From: JANNPJ01 sp035474375 | GTDB lineage: Bacteria; Actinomycetota; Actinomycetes; Actinomycetales; Kineosporiaceae | Direction: 5' to 3' | Length of the DNA stretch: 64,000 nt | Assembly: GCA_035474375.1 (NCBI GenBank) | Contig: DATINJ010000128.1 | Coordinates: forward strand, 21,466-85,465 | In this document: positions 16,388 through 24,921 of the stretch, piece after piece | Layout: every line of letters starts with the position of its first letter | How positions within the stretch are numbered: position 1 is the stretch's first letter | Translations under genes and position numbers: made by a program | The notes under the pieces: model-generated | Database searches by the model: none | The model's input: the letters and a program-made list of their open reading frames with translations, nothing else | What the model was told of the DNA's origin: nothing

Positions 16388-17413
16388 TCAGGGAACGATG
16401 ACAATCTTGTGCACGGTGGGATCCGACTGCAGGGCATCCAGCGCCTTGCCGTAGTCCTCAAGGCTGAAGCGGTGGGTGATGATCCCGTCGGTCTTGGCCC
16501 GGCCGGCGCGAAGTGCCGCGATGGCGGCCGGGAATGAAGTGATCTCGGCGAAAGAGCCCTTGATCGTGATCTCGCGGCGAAAGACGTCAAAGGGATGGAA
16601 GGAGACCAACTCGTCGGCGCGAGTGACACCGTAGATCATCACCGTGCCGCCGTTGCGGGTCAGTGGCACACAGATCTCCGCGACTGCGGTGGACCCGGTC
16701 GCCTCGACCACGAAGTCGTAGCCGCCACCGGAAGAAGCTGCCGCGCGCACCTTTTCGATGTTTCCCGCGGCGTCGTCGCGGTCGATCTGGACCGTGCGAT
16801 CGATCCCCAACCTGGCCGCCGTGTCGAGCTTGAACTGGGTCGGAGCGGCGACCGTGACCGACGCGGCACCGCCGGAGGCGATGAACTGGGCGAGGAGCAG
16901 CCCGGTCGGGCCGGCGCCGAATACCAGGGCGCTCGCGCCGGGACGTACCCCTAGCGTCTCCAACCCGTGCATGGCGCAGGACGCCGGCTCGGTGAAGACG
17001 GCCGTGTCCGGCGGGAGACCTTCGGTGGAGAAGACCAGATTCTGCGGAACGGTCACGTACTCGGCGAAGAACCCGGGAAAGTTACTGCCGTAACCCTTCA
17101 GGTTCTCGCACAGGATCAGGCGCCCGGCCAGGCAGTACTGGCACGAGCCGCAGTAGACGTTGGGATTGACGCTGACCGCCTCGCCCAGGCTCAACCGGCT
17201 CACCCCGGCGCCCAGCTGGTCGACGACGCCGACCAGCTCGTGCCCCGGGATCAGCGGAAAGGCCGCGTTGAAGTCACCTTCATGAATGTGCAGGTCCGTC
17301 CCGCAGAGGCCGACCTGGTCGACCTTGATCCTGACCTCGCCGGCCGCCGCCGCGGGGGTAGGGATGTCGGTCACGGCATAGCTGCGCGGGGCGTCGTAGA
17401 CGACGGCTCGCAT
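16388..17413 (-). CDS. Zinc-dependent alcohol dehydrogenase (polyol/sorbitol-dehydrogenase-like)
   Basis: The 341-residue medium-chain dehydrogenase has the catalytic zinc motif CGTDLHIHEG...GHE, a structural-zinc-type Cys cluster (NVYCGSCQYCLAGRLILC) and a Rossmann segment (ALVFGAGPTGLLLAQ). It oxidises a secondary alcohol, probably a polyol, with NAD(P). AAGGAGGT lies directly upstream of ATG 17413. It is the first gene of the leftward operon and lies next to the divergent lacI gene and its operators. The ATPase gene follows 19 bp downstream. Confidence 0.92.
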   Translation of the reverse strand: MRAVVYDAPRSYAVTDIPTPAAAAGEVRIKVDQVGLCGTDLHIHEGDFNAAFPLIPGHELVGVVDQLGAGVSRLSLGEAVSVNPNVYCGSCQYCLAGRLILCENLKGYGSNFPGFFAEYVTVPQNLVFSTEGLPPDTAVFTEPASCAMHGLETLGVRPGASALVFGAGPTGLLLAQFIASGGAASVTVAAPTQFKLDTAARLGIDRTVQIDRDDAAGNIEKVRAAASSGGGYDFVVEATGSTAVAEICVPLTRNGGTVMIYGVTRADELVSFHPFDVFRREITIKGSFAEITSFPAAIAALRAGRAKTDGIITHRFSLEDYGKALDALQSDPTVHKIVIVP

Positions 17414-17450
17414 CGTGTACCTCCTTCGTCATCGAAGGGATTGCCACCGC

Positions 17451-17470
17451 GCGCGACCCTCGGGTCGCGC
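17451..17470. repeat. 9-bp perfect inverted repeat upstream of the dehydrogenase
   Basis: GCGCGACCC and GGGTCGCGC flank a 2-bp centre. It lies in the leader of the dehydrogenase transcript between the ribosome-binding site and the LacI operators. It could be a further regulator site; the centre is too small for a stable RNA loop without losing base pairs. Confidence 0.5.
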
Positions 17471-17518
17471 CAACCTCCTATGGGCTGTTAACGGGACAGT
17501 AAGGCACGTTGTCCACGT

Positions 17519-17570
17519 CTGTCACCGGTGACAGAAAGATCCTTTTCTTCGTATGTCAACGGTGACATAC
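17519..17570. promoter_or_regulatory. Twin LacI operators, 34 bp apart, between adh and lacI
   Basis: The perfect palindrome CTGTCACCGGTGACAG (17519-17534) and the near-perfect GTATGTCAACGGTGACATAC (17551-17570, one mismatched base pair) share the core TGTCAnCGGTGACA. Their centres are 34 bp apart. A consensus -35 (TTGACA on the minus strand) is embedded in the second site. They lie between the divergent dehydrogenase and lacI genes, so both directions are likely repressed. Confidence 0.85.
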
Positions 17571-17637
17571 TCCAACCGACCCCCCGGCGATCGCGACGAT
17601 GTCGATCGGTGGGCGCAAACCCTCGGAGGCGCAACGC

Positions 17638-18624
17638 ATGAGCACGATGAGAGAGGTCGCTGCGCTGGCCGGCGTAAGCGCGAAAACGGTCTCCCGCGTG
17701 ATGAATGACGATCGCTACGTGTCGGACGACGTTCGCCGTCGAGTCCAGCAAGCGATCCAGGAACTCCAGTACGTCCCCAACACCCTGGCCCGCACCTTCC
17801 GGTCCGGGCGGGACGCAGCCATCGGGATAGCTGTGCCCGACATCTCCGACCCGTTCTTCGCCACCGTCACCCAGGCCGTGGAGCGGATCGCCCGGGCTCG
17901 CAAGACGGCGGTCTTTGTCACCAGCCTCGGCAATGATCCGCTCGATGAGCGCCCCGGGGTCGAGGCTCTGCTCGGCCGGCAGGTGGCGGGTCTCATCTCG
18001 ACCCCCATCTCGGCGGACCAGTCCTACCTCAAGCGCTGGCAGGCGCGCACGGCCATGGTCTTCATCGACCGCAGCCCGACCAACATCACGGCCGACAGCG
18101 TGGTCGAGGACGACCACGGCGGCGCGTGCACCGCGACCGAGCACCTGCTCGAGCACGGCCACCGGCGGATCGGCTTCATCGGCGATGCCGTGTCCGTGGC
18201 CACGACCGCGAGACGGCTGGCGGGGTACCGGGCCGCCCTGGCGGGCGCGGGTATCGCCGAGGATCCCGACCTCATCGTGCTCGGCGCCACCACAGCCCAC
18301 GAAGCAGCGGCCGCGGCGCGGCACCTACTGGGCCAGGCGCAGCCACCCACAGCTCTCTTCTCCTCCAACGCCCGAAGCTCCATCGCCGTCGTCCCAGCGC
18401 TCCAGGCCATCGGACGCACCGACATCGCCTTCATCAGCTTCGGTGACTTCCCGCTCGCCGATGCCCTGAACCCGACGCTCAGCGTTGTCGATCAAGACCC
18501 GAACTCCGTCGGGCAGGTCGCCGCGAATCGACTGTTCGAGCGGATGGACCAGCCGACGAAGCGGCTCAAGCGCAAGCTCGTGCTGCCCGTGGTCCTCGTG
18601 CCACGGGCCTCCTGCTGTTCGTGA
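17638..18624 (+). CDS. LacI-family repressor, divergent from the transporter operon
   Basis: The 328-residue protein starts MSTMREVAALAGVSAKTVSR (helix-turn-helix) and has a type I effector domain (GIAVPDISDPFFATV, RRIGFIGDAVSVAT, IAFISFGDFPLAD). ATG 17638 follows a CGGAGG ribosome-binding site; a longer frame from 17599 lacks support. It is a paralogue of the LacI at 11766 but seems to use a different operator sequence (TGTCACCGGTGACA). It probably represses the dehydrogenase/ABC operon and itself. Confidence 0.93.
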   Translation: MSTMREVAALAGVSAKTVSRVMNDDRYVSDDVRRRVQQAIQELQYVPNTLARTFRSGRDAAIGIAVPDISDPFFATVTQAVERIARARKTAVFVTSLGNDPLDERPGVEALLGRQVAGLISTPISADQSYLKRWQARTAMVFIDRSPTNITADSVVEDDHGGACTATEHLLEHGHRRIGFIGDAVSVATTARRLAGYRAALAGAGIAEDPDLIVLGATTAHEAAAAARHLLGQAQPPTALFSSNARSSIAVVPALQAIGRTDIAFISFGDFPLADALNPTLSVVDQDPNSVGQVAANRLFERMDQPTKRLKRKLVLPVVLVPRASCCS

Positions 18625-18704
18625 TCCACCAGTACTTGCCAGCGCTAGACACGCCATTTGCCCCGCCAGAGACCCTGCAGACTTATTCCGGCCCCGCCCA
18701 AACT

Positions 18705-18817
18705 TCTGCCGTGATCATGCACGGCTACCCGCTTTGAGGTGGGCACGCTGGCGCTGACGCGCCTCCCAAGTGCATGATCACGGCAGATAGACGGGCAACC
18801 TTGCATGATCACGGTAG
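18705..18817. repeat. Long inverted repeat with a third direct copy in a gene-free stretch
   Basis: The region 18625-18904 holds no gene I can support. It contains a perfect 17-bp inverted repeat: 18705-18721 and 18771-18787 (TGCATGATCACGGCAGA and its complement). A third, direct copy with one mismatch is at 18802-18817 (TGCATGATCACGGTAG). The arms could pair around a loop of about 49 nt. The core contains TGATCA. It may be a dispersed genomic repeat or a terminator-like structure after lacI. Confidence 0.6.
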
Positions 18818-18904
18818 ATGCTTGGGAAGCCGAGCAAATTAGCCAGCAGGTTCGTCAGCGGGTCGGATAGCGGGTTTACCCATGGCAAAGTACCCGGGGG
18901 ATCT

Positions 18905-19102
18905 TTAGGACCACGTGTTGAGCGCAGAGCGAGCACGGCGGTTGCGAGAGGGCAGAACGAGCCGGGTCGTGGCGCCGGACTCGGCGATGAACACCCAGGA
19001 CGAGGCACCGATCGCGGTCGCGGCGGTGCCGTCGGTGGTGCTCTGGTCGTGAACGACAGCCACGATCGGATCGCTCTGCGGTGCCTTCGTCGCTGTCGCC
19101 AT
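18905..19102 (-). CDS. Small hypothetical protein, 65 residues
   Basis: The frame from ATG 19102 to the TAA at 18905 is preceded by a good AAGGAGA ribosome-binding site 8 nt upstream. The peptide begins MATATKAPQSDPIVAVVHDQ, has a short hydrophobic centre (SSWVFIAESG) and ends in an Arg-rich tail. No family is recognised. It follows the 19153-19563 membrane protein gene on the same strand by 50 bp, so the two may be one operon. Confidence 0.55.
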   Translation of the reverse strand: MATATKAPQSDPIVAVVHDQSTTDGTAATAIGASSWVFIAESGATTRLVLPSRNRRARSALNTWS

Positions 19103-19152
19103 CTCGTCTCCTTCGGTGCATCTCGTCGGCCGGCACTGGACTGCTCGCCCGG

Positions 19153-19563
19153 TCAGTCCTCCAGTCGGGCGAGGGTGTCGGCGCTCCAGATGAGCGTGGC
19201 CACCCCGTCGCTGATACTCACACCGCCGTTGTTCCAGGTAATGGTCACGTTCGAGGACGCGTCGAACGGATCGTCCGCGGAGTAGAAGCGACCCTGTTCG
19301 GCCTCGTGGGCGTCGCGCCGGAGGTGGATCTCGCGAGTGCCGGGCACGAACAGCCAGTCCGGGGTGTGCACCCGCTCCACGCAGTACCCGCCCTGGCAGG
19401 AACGCTGGGTGACGGACGAGAAGACCACCAGGTCGCTGGTGACAGAGCGGGAGACGAGGACCAGGAGTATCGCGCCAACCGCACCCCACAGCCACGAGAA
19501 CCGGCGCTTGCGGGTCGGGTGAGCGGCAGGAAGCGGGCTGTCGATCTCGGTCGCGGTGTCCAT
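19153..19563 (-). CDS. Hypothetical single-pass membrane protein
   Basis: The 136-residue protein has a basic N-terminus (PTRKRRFSW) followed by one membrane helix (about 22-40, LWGAVGAILLVLVSR) and an outside domain of about 95 residues with two Cys (RSCQGGYCVE), probably a disulfide. The pattern is a type II membrane protein with an exported globular part. No family is recognised. The start is ATG 19563. Confidence 0.65.
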   Translation of the reverse strand: MDTATEIDSPLPAAHPTRKRRFSWLWGAVGAILLVLVSRSVTSDLVVFSSVTQRSCQGGYCVERVHTPDWLFVPGTREIHLRRDAHEAEQGRFYSADDPFDASSNVTITWNNGGVSISDGVATLIWSADTLARLED

Positions 19564-19643
19564 GCTGCGAACGTAGTCACCAACAGGGCCGGATTCGTCA
19601 GCCCACGGACCGACTCTGCAGCGACGCTGTGCTACCAGGGGAT

Positions 19644-19669
19644 GACGACCCCCGGGCCCGGGGGTCGTC
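19644..19669 (-). terminator. GC-rich hairpin terminator after the UxaB-like gene
   Basis: Arms GACGACCCCC and GGGGGTCGTC are perfectly complementary around GGGCCC, a 26-bp palindrome. It lies 35 bp past the stop of the leftward operon ending at 19704, where a terminator is expected. It lacks a clear T-tract, as is common in high-GC bacteria. Confidence 0.65.
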
Positions 19670-19703
19670 TACCGCCGCCACGTCACGCGGCCGACCGGGC
19701 TGC

Positions 19704-21212
19704 TTATCGGAGCACCTGCGTGAAGCCGACCTCGCCGAGCCGGGCGGCGTGCGGGTGAACCGGAAACGGAAATGCCAGCGCGGTGCGGACGTTCCCGTGC
19801 CAGAGATCGCGGGCGGCCAGCTCCATCCCTCGGACGAAGGCCGCCTCTCGGGGCACAGCCGGGTCGAGGAAGCCGGGCAACGACAGCAGCCGGCGGACGG
19901 CGCCACCTGGCACGGTCGTCTGCGTGCCCGGCAGCGCCGCGACCCCCGAGGAACCACCGAGAGCGGCACCGAGGGCGGGATCGGCCACAGCGAAGGTGCC
20001 CGCGCGAGGGCCGCACATGCAGGCGGCCCAGGCCGCGAGCAACTGCGCGCACCGGGGCGCCGGAGCACCCTCGAGCAACCGGGCGCGCAGCGTGGGAATC
20101 AGCCGCACGGGCAGCTTCTGGGAACCGTCGGTAGCCACCTTGACGGTGCTGTACGGCAGCGCCGGATCGCAGAAGCGCCGTAACGCCTGCTCTGCGTAGG
20201 CGTGCAGATCCCAGCCGGGTGGTGTGGCAAGAGTGGGAATGACCTCGGTCTGGAGCAGGTCGCGGGTCGCGGCGAGCAGGACCCGATCGTTCGCGGCCTG
20301 CCACACGAACCGGTAGCCGGCCAGCAGCCCCCAGTAGGCCAGCGCCGAGTGTGCGGCATTGAGGATGCGCAGCTTGGCCTGCTCGTGACGGCTGACGTCG
20401 GAGACCAGCTCAACGCCCGCCCGTTCCCACCGCGGGCGACCGAACGGGAAGAGGTCCTCCAGCACCCACTGCGAGAAGGGCTCCGCCACGACCGGCCAAC
20501 CGTCGTCCACCCCGGCCTGGAGAAGACTGTGCCGGTCCTCATCGGTGGTGGCCGGGACCATCCGGTCGACCATGGACGACGGGAAGGCGACGTTTCCGCG
20601 CAGCCAGGAGGACAGCCGCGGCTCCCGGTACTCGGCGAGGTCGAGGACGACCCGCGCCGTCGCCTTTCCATTGCCCGGCAGGTTGTCGCACGAGACCACG
20701 GTGAACGGCGCGATGCCCGCGGCGCGCCGACGGACCAGACCCTCCAGCAGCAATCCCGGCAGGGACTTGGGCTGCTGCGGGTGCTCCAGGTCGTGCAGCA
20801 CCTCGGGCCGGCGCGGGTCGAGCGATCCGCCGGGGCTCGTCGCGCAATACCCGTGCTCGGTCACCGTGACGGTGACCACGGTGACCGATGGGTCCGCCAG
20901 CCGCGCCAGCACGCGCTCGACGCCTTCCGACGCGACGTCGATCCCGAGAAGTGCGCCGACCGGGCGAACGACGTCCGGAACCCCCGACCGGCGTTCCACG
21001 ACGTGGTACGCGAAATCGTTGCGCTGCAAGGCGTCGCGCGTCTGCGGCGACCGCAGGGAGACGCCCCAGACCGCGCCGGATCGCGCTCCCGTTCGCAGCA
21101 CCGCATCCGCGTAGACCGCCTGATGCGCGCGGTGGAAGACGCCCGGGCCGAGATGCACCACCGTGGGCACCAGCGATCGGCGATCGTAGGCGGTGAACGC
21201 GGGCGGCGTCAT
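19704..21212 (-). CDS. Mannitol dehydrogenase/fructuronate-tagaturonate reductase family protein (UxaB/UxuB-like)
   Basis: The 502-residue protein has the long-chain mannitol-dehydrogenase layout: HLGPGVFHRAHQAVY (NAD-binding start), TVTEHGY, CDNLPGNGK, FPSSMVDRMVPAT and KLRILNAAHSALAY. The Lys and His in VSRHEQAKLRILNAAHS match the catalytic region. In sugar-acid pathways this family reduces tagaturonate to altronate or fructuronate to mannonate. ATG 21212 is chosen over TTG 21230 because it overlaps the UxaA stop as ATGA. It is the last gene of the operon and is followed by a hairpin terminator. Confidence 0.88.
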   Translation of the reverse strand: MTPPAFTAYDRRSLVPTVVHLGPGVFHRAHQAVYADAVLRTGARSGAVWGVSLRSPQTRDALQRNDFAYHVVERRSGVPDVVRPVGALLGIDVASEGVERVLARLADPSVTVVTVTVTEHGYCATSPGGSLDPRRPEVLHDLEHPQQPKSLPGLLLEGLVRRRAAGIAPFTVVSCDNLPGNGKATARVVLDLAEYREPRLSSWLRGNVAFPSSMVDRMVPATTDEDRHSLLQAGVDDGWPVVAEPFSQWVLEDLFPFGRPRWERAGVELVSDVSRHEQAKLRILNAAHSALAYWGLLAGYRFVWQAANDRVLLAATRDLLQTEVIPTLATPPGWDLHAYAEQALRRFCDPALPYSTVKVATDGSQKLPVRLIPTLRARLLEGAPAPRCAQLLAAWAACMCGPRAGTFAVADPALGAALGGSSGVAALPGTQTTVPGGAVRRLLSLPGFLDPAVPREAAFVRGMELAARDLWHGNVRTALAFPFPVHPHAARLGEVGFTQVLR

Positions 21213-22411
21213 CGGATCGTCGGCAGACAAGAGGGGCCGGTCGGCTCGCTCGACTTGTAGGTGAGGACGAACTCTTGGTGCCCCAGCCCTTCGCTTGCGG
21301 TCAGGGCTCCCCCGGCGACCTCGCTCAGCAGGTCGAGCACCTCGGCCGCCACCCCTTCGATGCTGTCTCTGCCCTCGAGGATGCGACCCGCGTCAACGTC
21401 CATGTCCTCGCTCATTCGCCGGTAGGTCTCGGGGTTGGCACAGATCTTCACCACCGGGGAGATTGCCGAGCCGACCACCGAGCCGCGCCCCGTGGTGAAC
21501 AGCACCACGTGTGCCCCGCACGCGATCAGCTCGGCGATCTCCGCGTTGTCATTGATGTTCGGGAATCCCCAGCGCGGCGAACCCTCCGGCACGACGTCGA
21601 GCAGGTACAACCCGGGAGAAGGGATCAGCTGCCCCGGGGTGACGATGCCGTGAATCGGCCCGCTGCCCGACTTGGTGTAGGCACCGAGCGACTTCTCCTC
21701 GAGCGTGGTGAGCCCGCCCTCGGCGTTGCCCGGCGCGAAACTGCCGTGCCCCATTGCGGTGTAGTAGCTGGCCGCCTTCTCGACCCGGGTCACGATCTCA
21801 GCGCCCAGGTCTGGGGTGACGGCGCGCGCGGCCATGTGCTGCTCGCAGCCGATCAACTCGCCGGTCTCCTCGAACACGGCGGTGCCGCCCGCCGCCACAA
21901 AGTTGTCGAAAACCCTTCCCACCACAGGGTTTGCCGTGATTCCGCTGGTGCCGTCGGAGCCACCGCAGATGGTGCCGATGACGAGATCGGTGAGCCGCAG
22001 CGGCGCGGTCCGCGGGGTGCGACCACGGACACCGTCGATCCAGGTCCGGCCGGCGGCCACGGTCGCGCGCGTGCCGCCGACCTGCTGGATCACCAGGGTG
22101 GTGACCGGGCGCCCGGACGCCGTGACCACCTCGGCCAGGTGGTCACGGTCGAAGCCCTCGCACCCCAGGGAAACCAGGGCGACGGCTCCGACGTTCGGAT
22201 GGGTGCACAGCTGCTCGAGCATCCGCTGGGCATAGGCGCTCGGGTAGCACCCCCCGAACCCGATGACGTGCACGTCCTCCCGGCCGACCGCGATCGAGTC
22301 GGCCACCAGCCGAGCGCACTCCACCAGGTAGACGACCACGACGACGTCCCTGATCCCGACCCGGCCGTCGGAGCGCGGGTACCCCCGGACGACCTCCGAC
22401 CGCGCCGTCAT
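21209..22411 (-). CDS. UxaA-family dehydratase, large (C-terminal) subunit
   Basis: The 400-residue protein matches the C-terminal part of altronate/galactarate dehydratase: GFGGCYPSAYAQRMLEQLCTHPN, VSLGCEGFD, TICGGSDGTSGITANP, GHGSFAPGNAEGG and VLFTTGRGSVVGSAISPVVKIC. These carry the Cys and acidic residues of the iron-binding site. It removes water from an aldonate such as D-altronate to give 2-keto-3-deoxygluconate. The small N-terminal domain is a separate gene upstream (22408-22749), joined by ATGA. Confidence 0.88.
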   Translation of the reverse strand: MTARSEVVRGYPRSDGRVGIRDVVVVVYLVECARLVADSIAVGREDVHVIGFGGCYPSAYAQRMLEQLCTHPNVGAVALVSLGCEGFDRDHLAEVVTASGRPVTTLVIQQVGGTRATVAAGRTWIDGVRGRTPRTAPLRLTDLVIGTICGGSDGTSGITANPVVGRVFDNFVAAGGTAVFEETGELIGCEQHMAARAVTPDLGAEIVTRVEKAASYYTAMGHGSFAPGNAEGGLTTLEEKSLGAYTKSGSGPIHGIVTPGQLIPSPGLYLLDVVPEGSPRWGFPNINDNAEIAELIACGAHVVLFTTGRGSVVGSAISPVVKICANPETYRRMSEDMDVDAGRILEGRDSIEGVAAEVLDLLSEVAGGALTASEGLGHQEFVLTYKSSEPTGPSCLPTIR

Positions 22412-22749
22412 CGCTCGCCTCCGCGGTGCGCGAAGGTGGCGATGTAGTCGCTCGCCAGGTTGTGGGTGTGCACCCAGTCACCGGCGAGAATGGCGGTGGT
22501 GGCGGAGCCGATCGACATCCCTGCGCGGACCACGTGTCCTCCCTTGGCGATGTCATGAACAGCAACTTTGTGGCCCAGCCGGACCGGTTCCCGGACGACG
22601 GTGATCTCACCGGCCGACGTGCGGTGCGGCCCGGCCGGCAGGTCGCGCGCGGCCACCACGACGTCGTCGCCCTTGGCGAGCAGAATGAGCTGTACCGCGA
22701 GCGGATCCGGCGAGACCGGTGCCGGACTGCCGCCGAACGCCGGGCTCAT
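22408..22749 (-). CDS. UxaA-family dehydratase, small SAF-domain subunit
   Basis: The 113-residue protein carries the SAF-like N-terminal domain of altronate dehydratase (NLDVAVHDIAKGG-type segment here LGHKVAVHDIAKGG, then ILAGDWVHTHNLAS). In E. coli UxaA this domain and the catalytic part are one chain of about 495 residues; here they are two coupled genes, as in many Gram-positives. ATG 22749 overlaps the dehydrogenase stop by ATGA. A longer frame reaching 23337 is only antisense of other genes. Confidence 0.85.
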   Translation of the reverse strand: MSPAFGGSPAPVSPDPLAVQLILLAKGDDVVVAARDLPAGPHRTSAGEITVVREPVRLGHKVAVHDIAKGGHVVRAGMSIGSATTAILAGDWVHTHNLASDYIATFAHRGGER

Positions 22750-23783
22750 GGACCCTCGATTCGAGCTGGCGAGCCGATCTCGACGACGGCTTTCACGACG
22801 GCACCGGGACTGTCTGCCAGCCGGGTCAGGTCGTCGGCGATCGCCTCCAGCGTGCTGCGGTGGTTGACCCAGCCCAGAGCGTCCAGCGAGCCGTCCTGGA
22901 CGCCGCTGATCACTTGGTGCCAGTCGGCGGGCGTGGCGTTTCGGGAGGCCCGTACCTCCACCTCGCGGGCGTGGAATCCGGGATTGCTGAAGGTGAGCGA
23001 CCCGGTCGTGTGGCCGACCAGGACTAGTGTGCCGCCCGGCCCGACCAGATCGAAGGCACTCTCCATCGACGCGCGGTTGCCACTGGCGTCGATCACCAGA
23101 GAGGGCAGCTCGCCGTCCCACCGGTCCTGCACGTAAGCGGCGATATCCTCTGCGACGAGAATGCTTTCGTGACCAAGGGTGGCTGCGAAGGCGACCCGCG
23201 TCGCGGACACGTCCACCACCAGCACCCGGGCCGCCCGATGCCGCGCGGCCTCTGCCACCGCCAGACCGATCGGCCCGGCCCCGAGGACCAGGACGTCGTC
23301 CTCCGGCCCGGCGCGGCCCCGATCCACGGCGTGCCAACCGATCCCGAGGGTCTCGACCAGTACCAGCTGGTCGAGGGTCAGGCCGGCGCCGCTGAAAAGC
23401 ATCGCCGCCGGCAGCACCATCCGCTCGCGAAGGCCGCCCGGCCTGGTCACCCCGAGCACCTCGATCCGCACGCAGCAGTTGGTCCGGTCATGACGGCACG
23501 GGGCGCAGACGCCACACGAGACGTAGGGCAGCACCGCGCAAAGGTCGCCCGGCGCAACCCTGATCACCCCGGCACCGACCGCCACCACCTCGACGGCCAG
23601 TTCGTGGCCCAGGATGCACGGATAGGAGATGAAGTTCTGTCGGCCGCCGAACGCGTGGTAGTCGGTCCCGCAGATTCCCACCCGCCGCACGGCGACCAGG
23701 ACGTCTCCCGGACCGGGGGCGCGCGCCTCCGGGTACTCGACCAGGTTGATCTGGCCCGGCTCGCTCAACACCGCAGCCTTCAT
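22746..23783 (-). CDS. Zinc-dependent dehydrogenase (aldonate/L-galactonate-dehydrogenase-like)
   Basis: The 345-residue medium-chain dehydrogenase has the catalytic zinc motif CGTDYHAFGG and ILGHE, a Cys cluster (SCGVCAPCRHDRTNCC) and a Rossmann segment (VLVLGAGPIGLAVAEAA). AAGGAGGTG precedes ATG 23783. In E. coli, L-galactonate is oxidised to tagaturonate by a homologue (LgoD) and then reduced and dehydrated by UxaB and UxaA. All three activities are present here in one operon, which is why this substrate is suggested. The assignment is inferred from context, not from sequence specificity. Confidence 0.85.
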   Translation of the reverse strand: MKAAVLSEPGQINLVEYPEARAPGPGDVLVAVRRVGICGTDYHAFGGRQNFISYPCILGHELAVEVVAVGAGVIRVAPGDLCAVLPYVSCGVCAPCRHDRTNCCVRIEVLGVTRPGGLRERMVLPAAMLFSGAGLTLDQLVLVETLGIGWHAVDRGRAGPEDDVLVLGAGPIGLAVAEAARHRAARVLVVDVSATRVAFAATLGHESILVAEDIAAYVQDRWDGELPSLVIDASGNRASMESAFDLVGPGGTLVLVGHTTGSLTFSNPGFHAREVEVRASRNATPADWHQVISGVQDGSLDALGWVNHRSTLEAIADDLTRLADSPGAVVKAVVEIGSPARIEGP

Positions 23784-23861
23784 GTCTTCACCTCCTTCGA
23801 CGCAGAGCTGGGAACAGCTGGGAACTCGGACCGGCCGGCCGAGCGCGCGGGCTCCCGGCCA

Positions 23862-24839
23862 TCACTGGAACTTCAGGAAGCCGGCAGCGTTGGTCTTGGT
23901 CACCAGTTCGGTGCCGGTGTCGATGAACGGCTCAACCGTCTTGCCCTGTACCGCATCGACGGCCGCCTGCACGCCGAGAGTTGCCATCTTGCCGGGGAAT
24001 TGCGCGATCGTGGCCGCCATGTCACCGGCCTCGATCGCCTTGGCCGCGTCGGGCAACCCGTCGTACCCCATCACCATTACCTGCTTGCCCTTCTGCTTCG
24101 CCACCTTGGCGGCGGCAATCGCCGGGTCGTCGCAGGCGGAGTAGATGGCGGTGAGTTTGGGCGCGCGGGTCAGGAGATCCTCGGCGACCGTTGCGCCCTT
24201 CGCGGCGTCACACTTGGTTTCCGCGCCACCGATGATCACTTTGACGCCGCTGTCCTTGAGCGCGTCCTTGACCCCCTGGATGCGGGCGTCGAGCGCGGGC
24301 ACCCCCCGGACACCCTCCATCAGCCCGATGCTGTCGCCCGGCTTGAGAACCGACTTCAGATACGCGCCCGCGGCCTGACCGCCCTTCACGTTGTCGGTGG
24401 CCGCCACCGCCGTCTTCTTGGTGAAGTCCTCCAGGTTGTTGTCCACCAGGATGACCTTGACGCCCTTTTCAGCGGCGGCGTTCATCGCCGGCACCACCTC
24501 GGGGCCCATCGGGGTGATGACGATGGCCTGCTGGCCCTTGGCCACGGCGTCCTCGATCTGCGCGGTCTGGCAGGCGACGTCCGAAGGGGTCTTGCAGGAC
24601 AGGTAGCTGATGTCGATGCCGCCGTTCTGGGTGGCGTAGGCCTTGGCCGCATCTTCCATCGCGGTGAAGAAGGCGACCGGGAACTTGGTGATGAAAGCGA
24701 CTTTCACGGCGCCGTCCGTCGCCTCAGCGGCGGTCGGCGGTGACGCACTGCCGGTGTCGCCGGTGCTGTCTGCACCGCAACCGGTGATGGTCAGAGACAG
24801 TGCGGCGGTACCCGCCACGAGGAAATAGCGAACTCTCAC
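23862..24839 (-). CDS. ABC transporter substrate-binding lipoprotein, type I sugar-acid-like
   Basis: The 325-residue protein has a lipobox (SLTITGC, Cys21) and a type I binding fold (AFITKFPVAFFTAMEDAAKAYA, AIVITPMGPEVVPAMNAAAEKGV, VILVDNNLEDF, AIYSACDDPAIAAAKV). It begins at GTG 24839 with AAAGGAG upstream. It delivers the substrate to the permease and ATPase encoded just upstream in the same operon. Given the enzymes downstream, the cargo is probably an aldonate or uronate. Confidence 0.92.
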   Translation of the reverse strand: MRVRYFLVAGTAALSLTITGCGADSTGDTGSASPPTAAEATDGAVKVAFITKFPVAFFTAMEDAAKAYATQNGGIDISYLSCKTPSDVACQTAQIEDAVAKGQQAIVITPMGPEVVPAMNAAAEKGVKVILVDNNLEDFTKKTAVAATDNVKGGQAAGAYLKSVLKPGDSIGLMEGVRGVPALDARIQGVKDALKDSGVKVIIGGAETKCDAAKGATVAEDLLTRAPKLTAIYSACDDPAIAAAKVAKQKGKQVMVMGYDGLPDAAKAIEAGDMAATIAQFPGKMATLGVQAAVDAVQGKTVEPFIDTGTELVTKTNAAGFLKFQ

Positions 24840-24921
24840 AGCAAACTCCTTTGTTGGCGTGTGATTCGTGAGTCGTAGAGCGAGGGTTGGTCGGTTCAGC
24901 CGGCCCTCATCAGCGGGCGGT

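Noticed and set aside
22408..23337. 309-residue extended version of the small UxaA subunit
   Set aside because: The N-terminal two-thirds is antisense-type Arg/Gly sequence over the dehydrogenase gene; ATG 22749 with ATGA overlap gives the correct domain.
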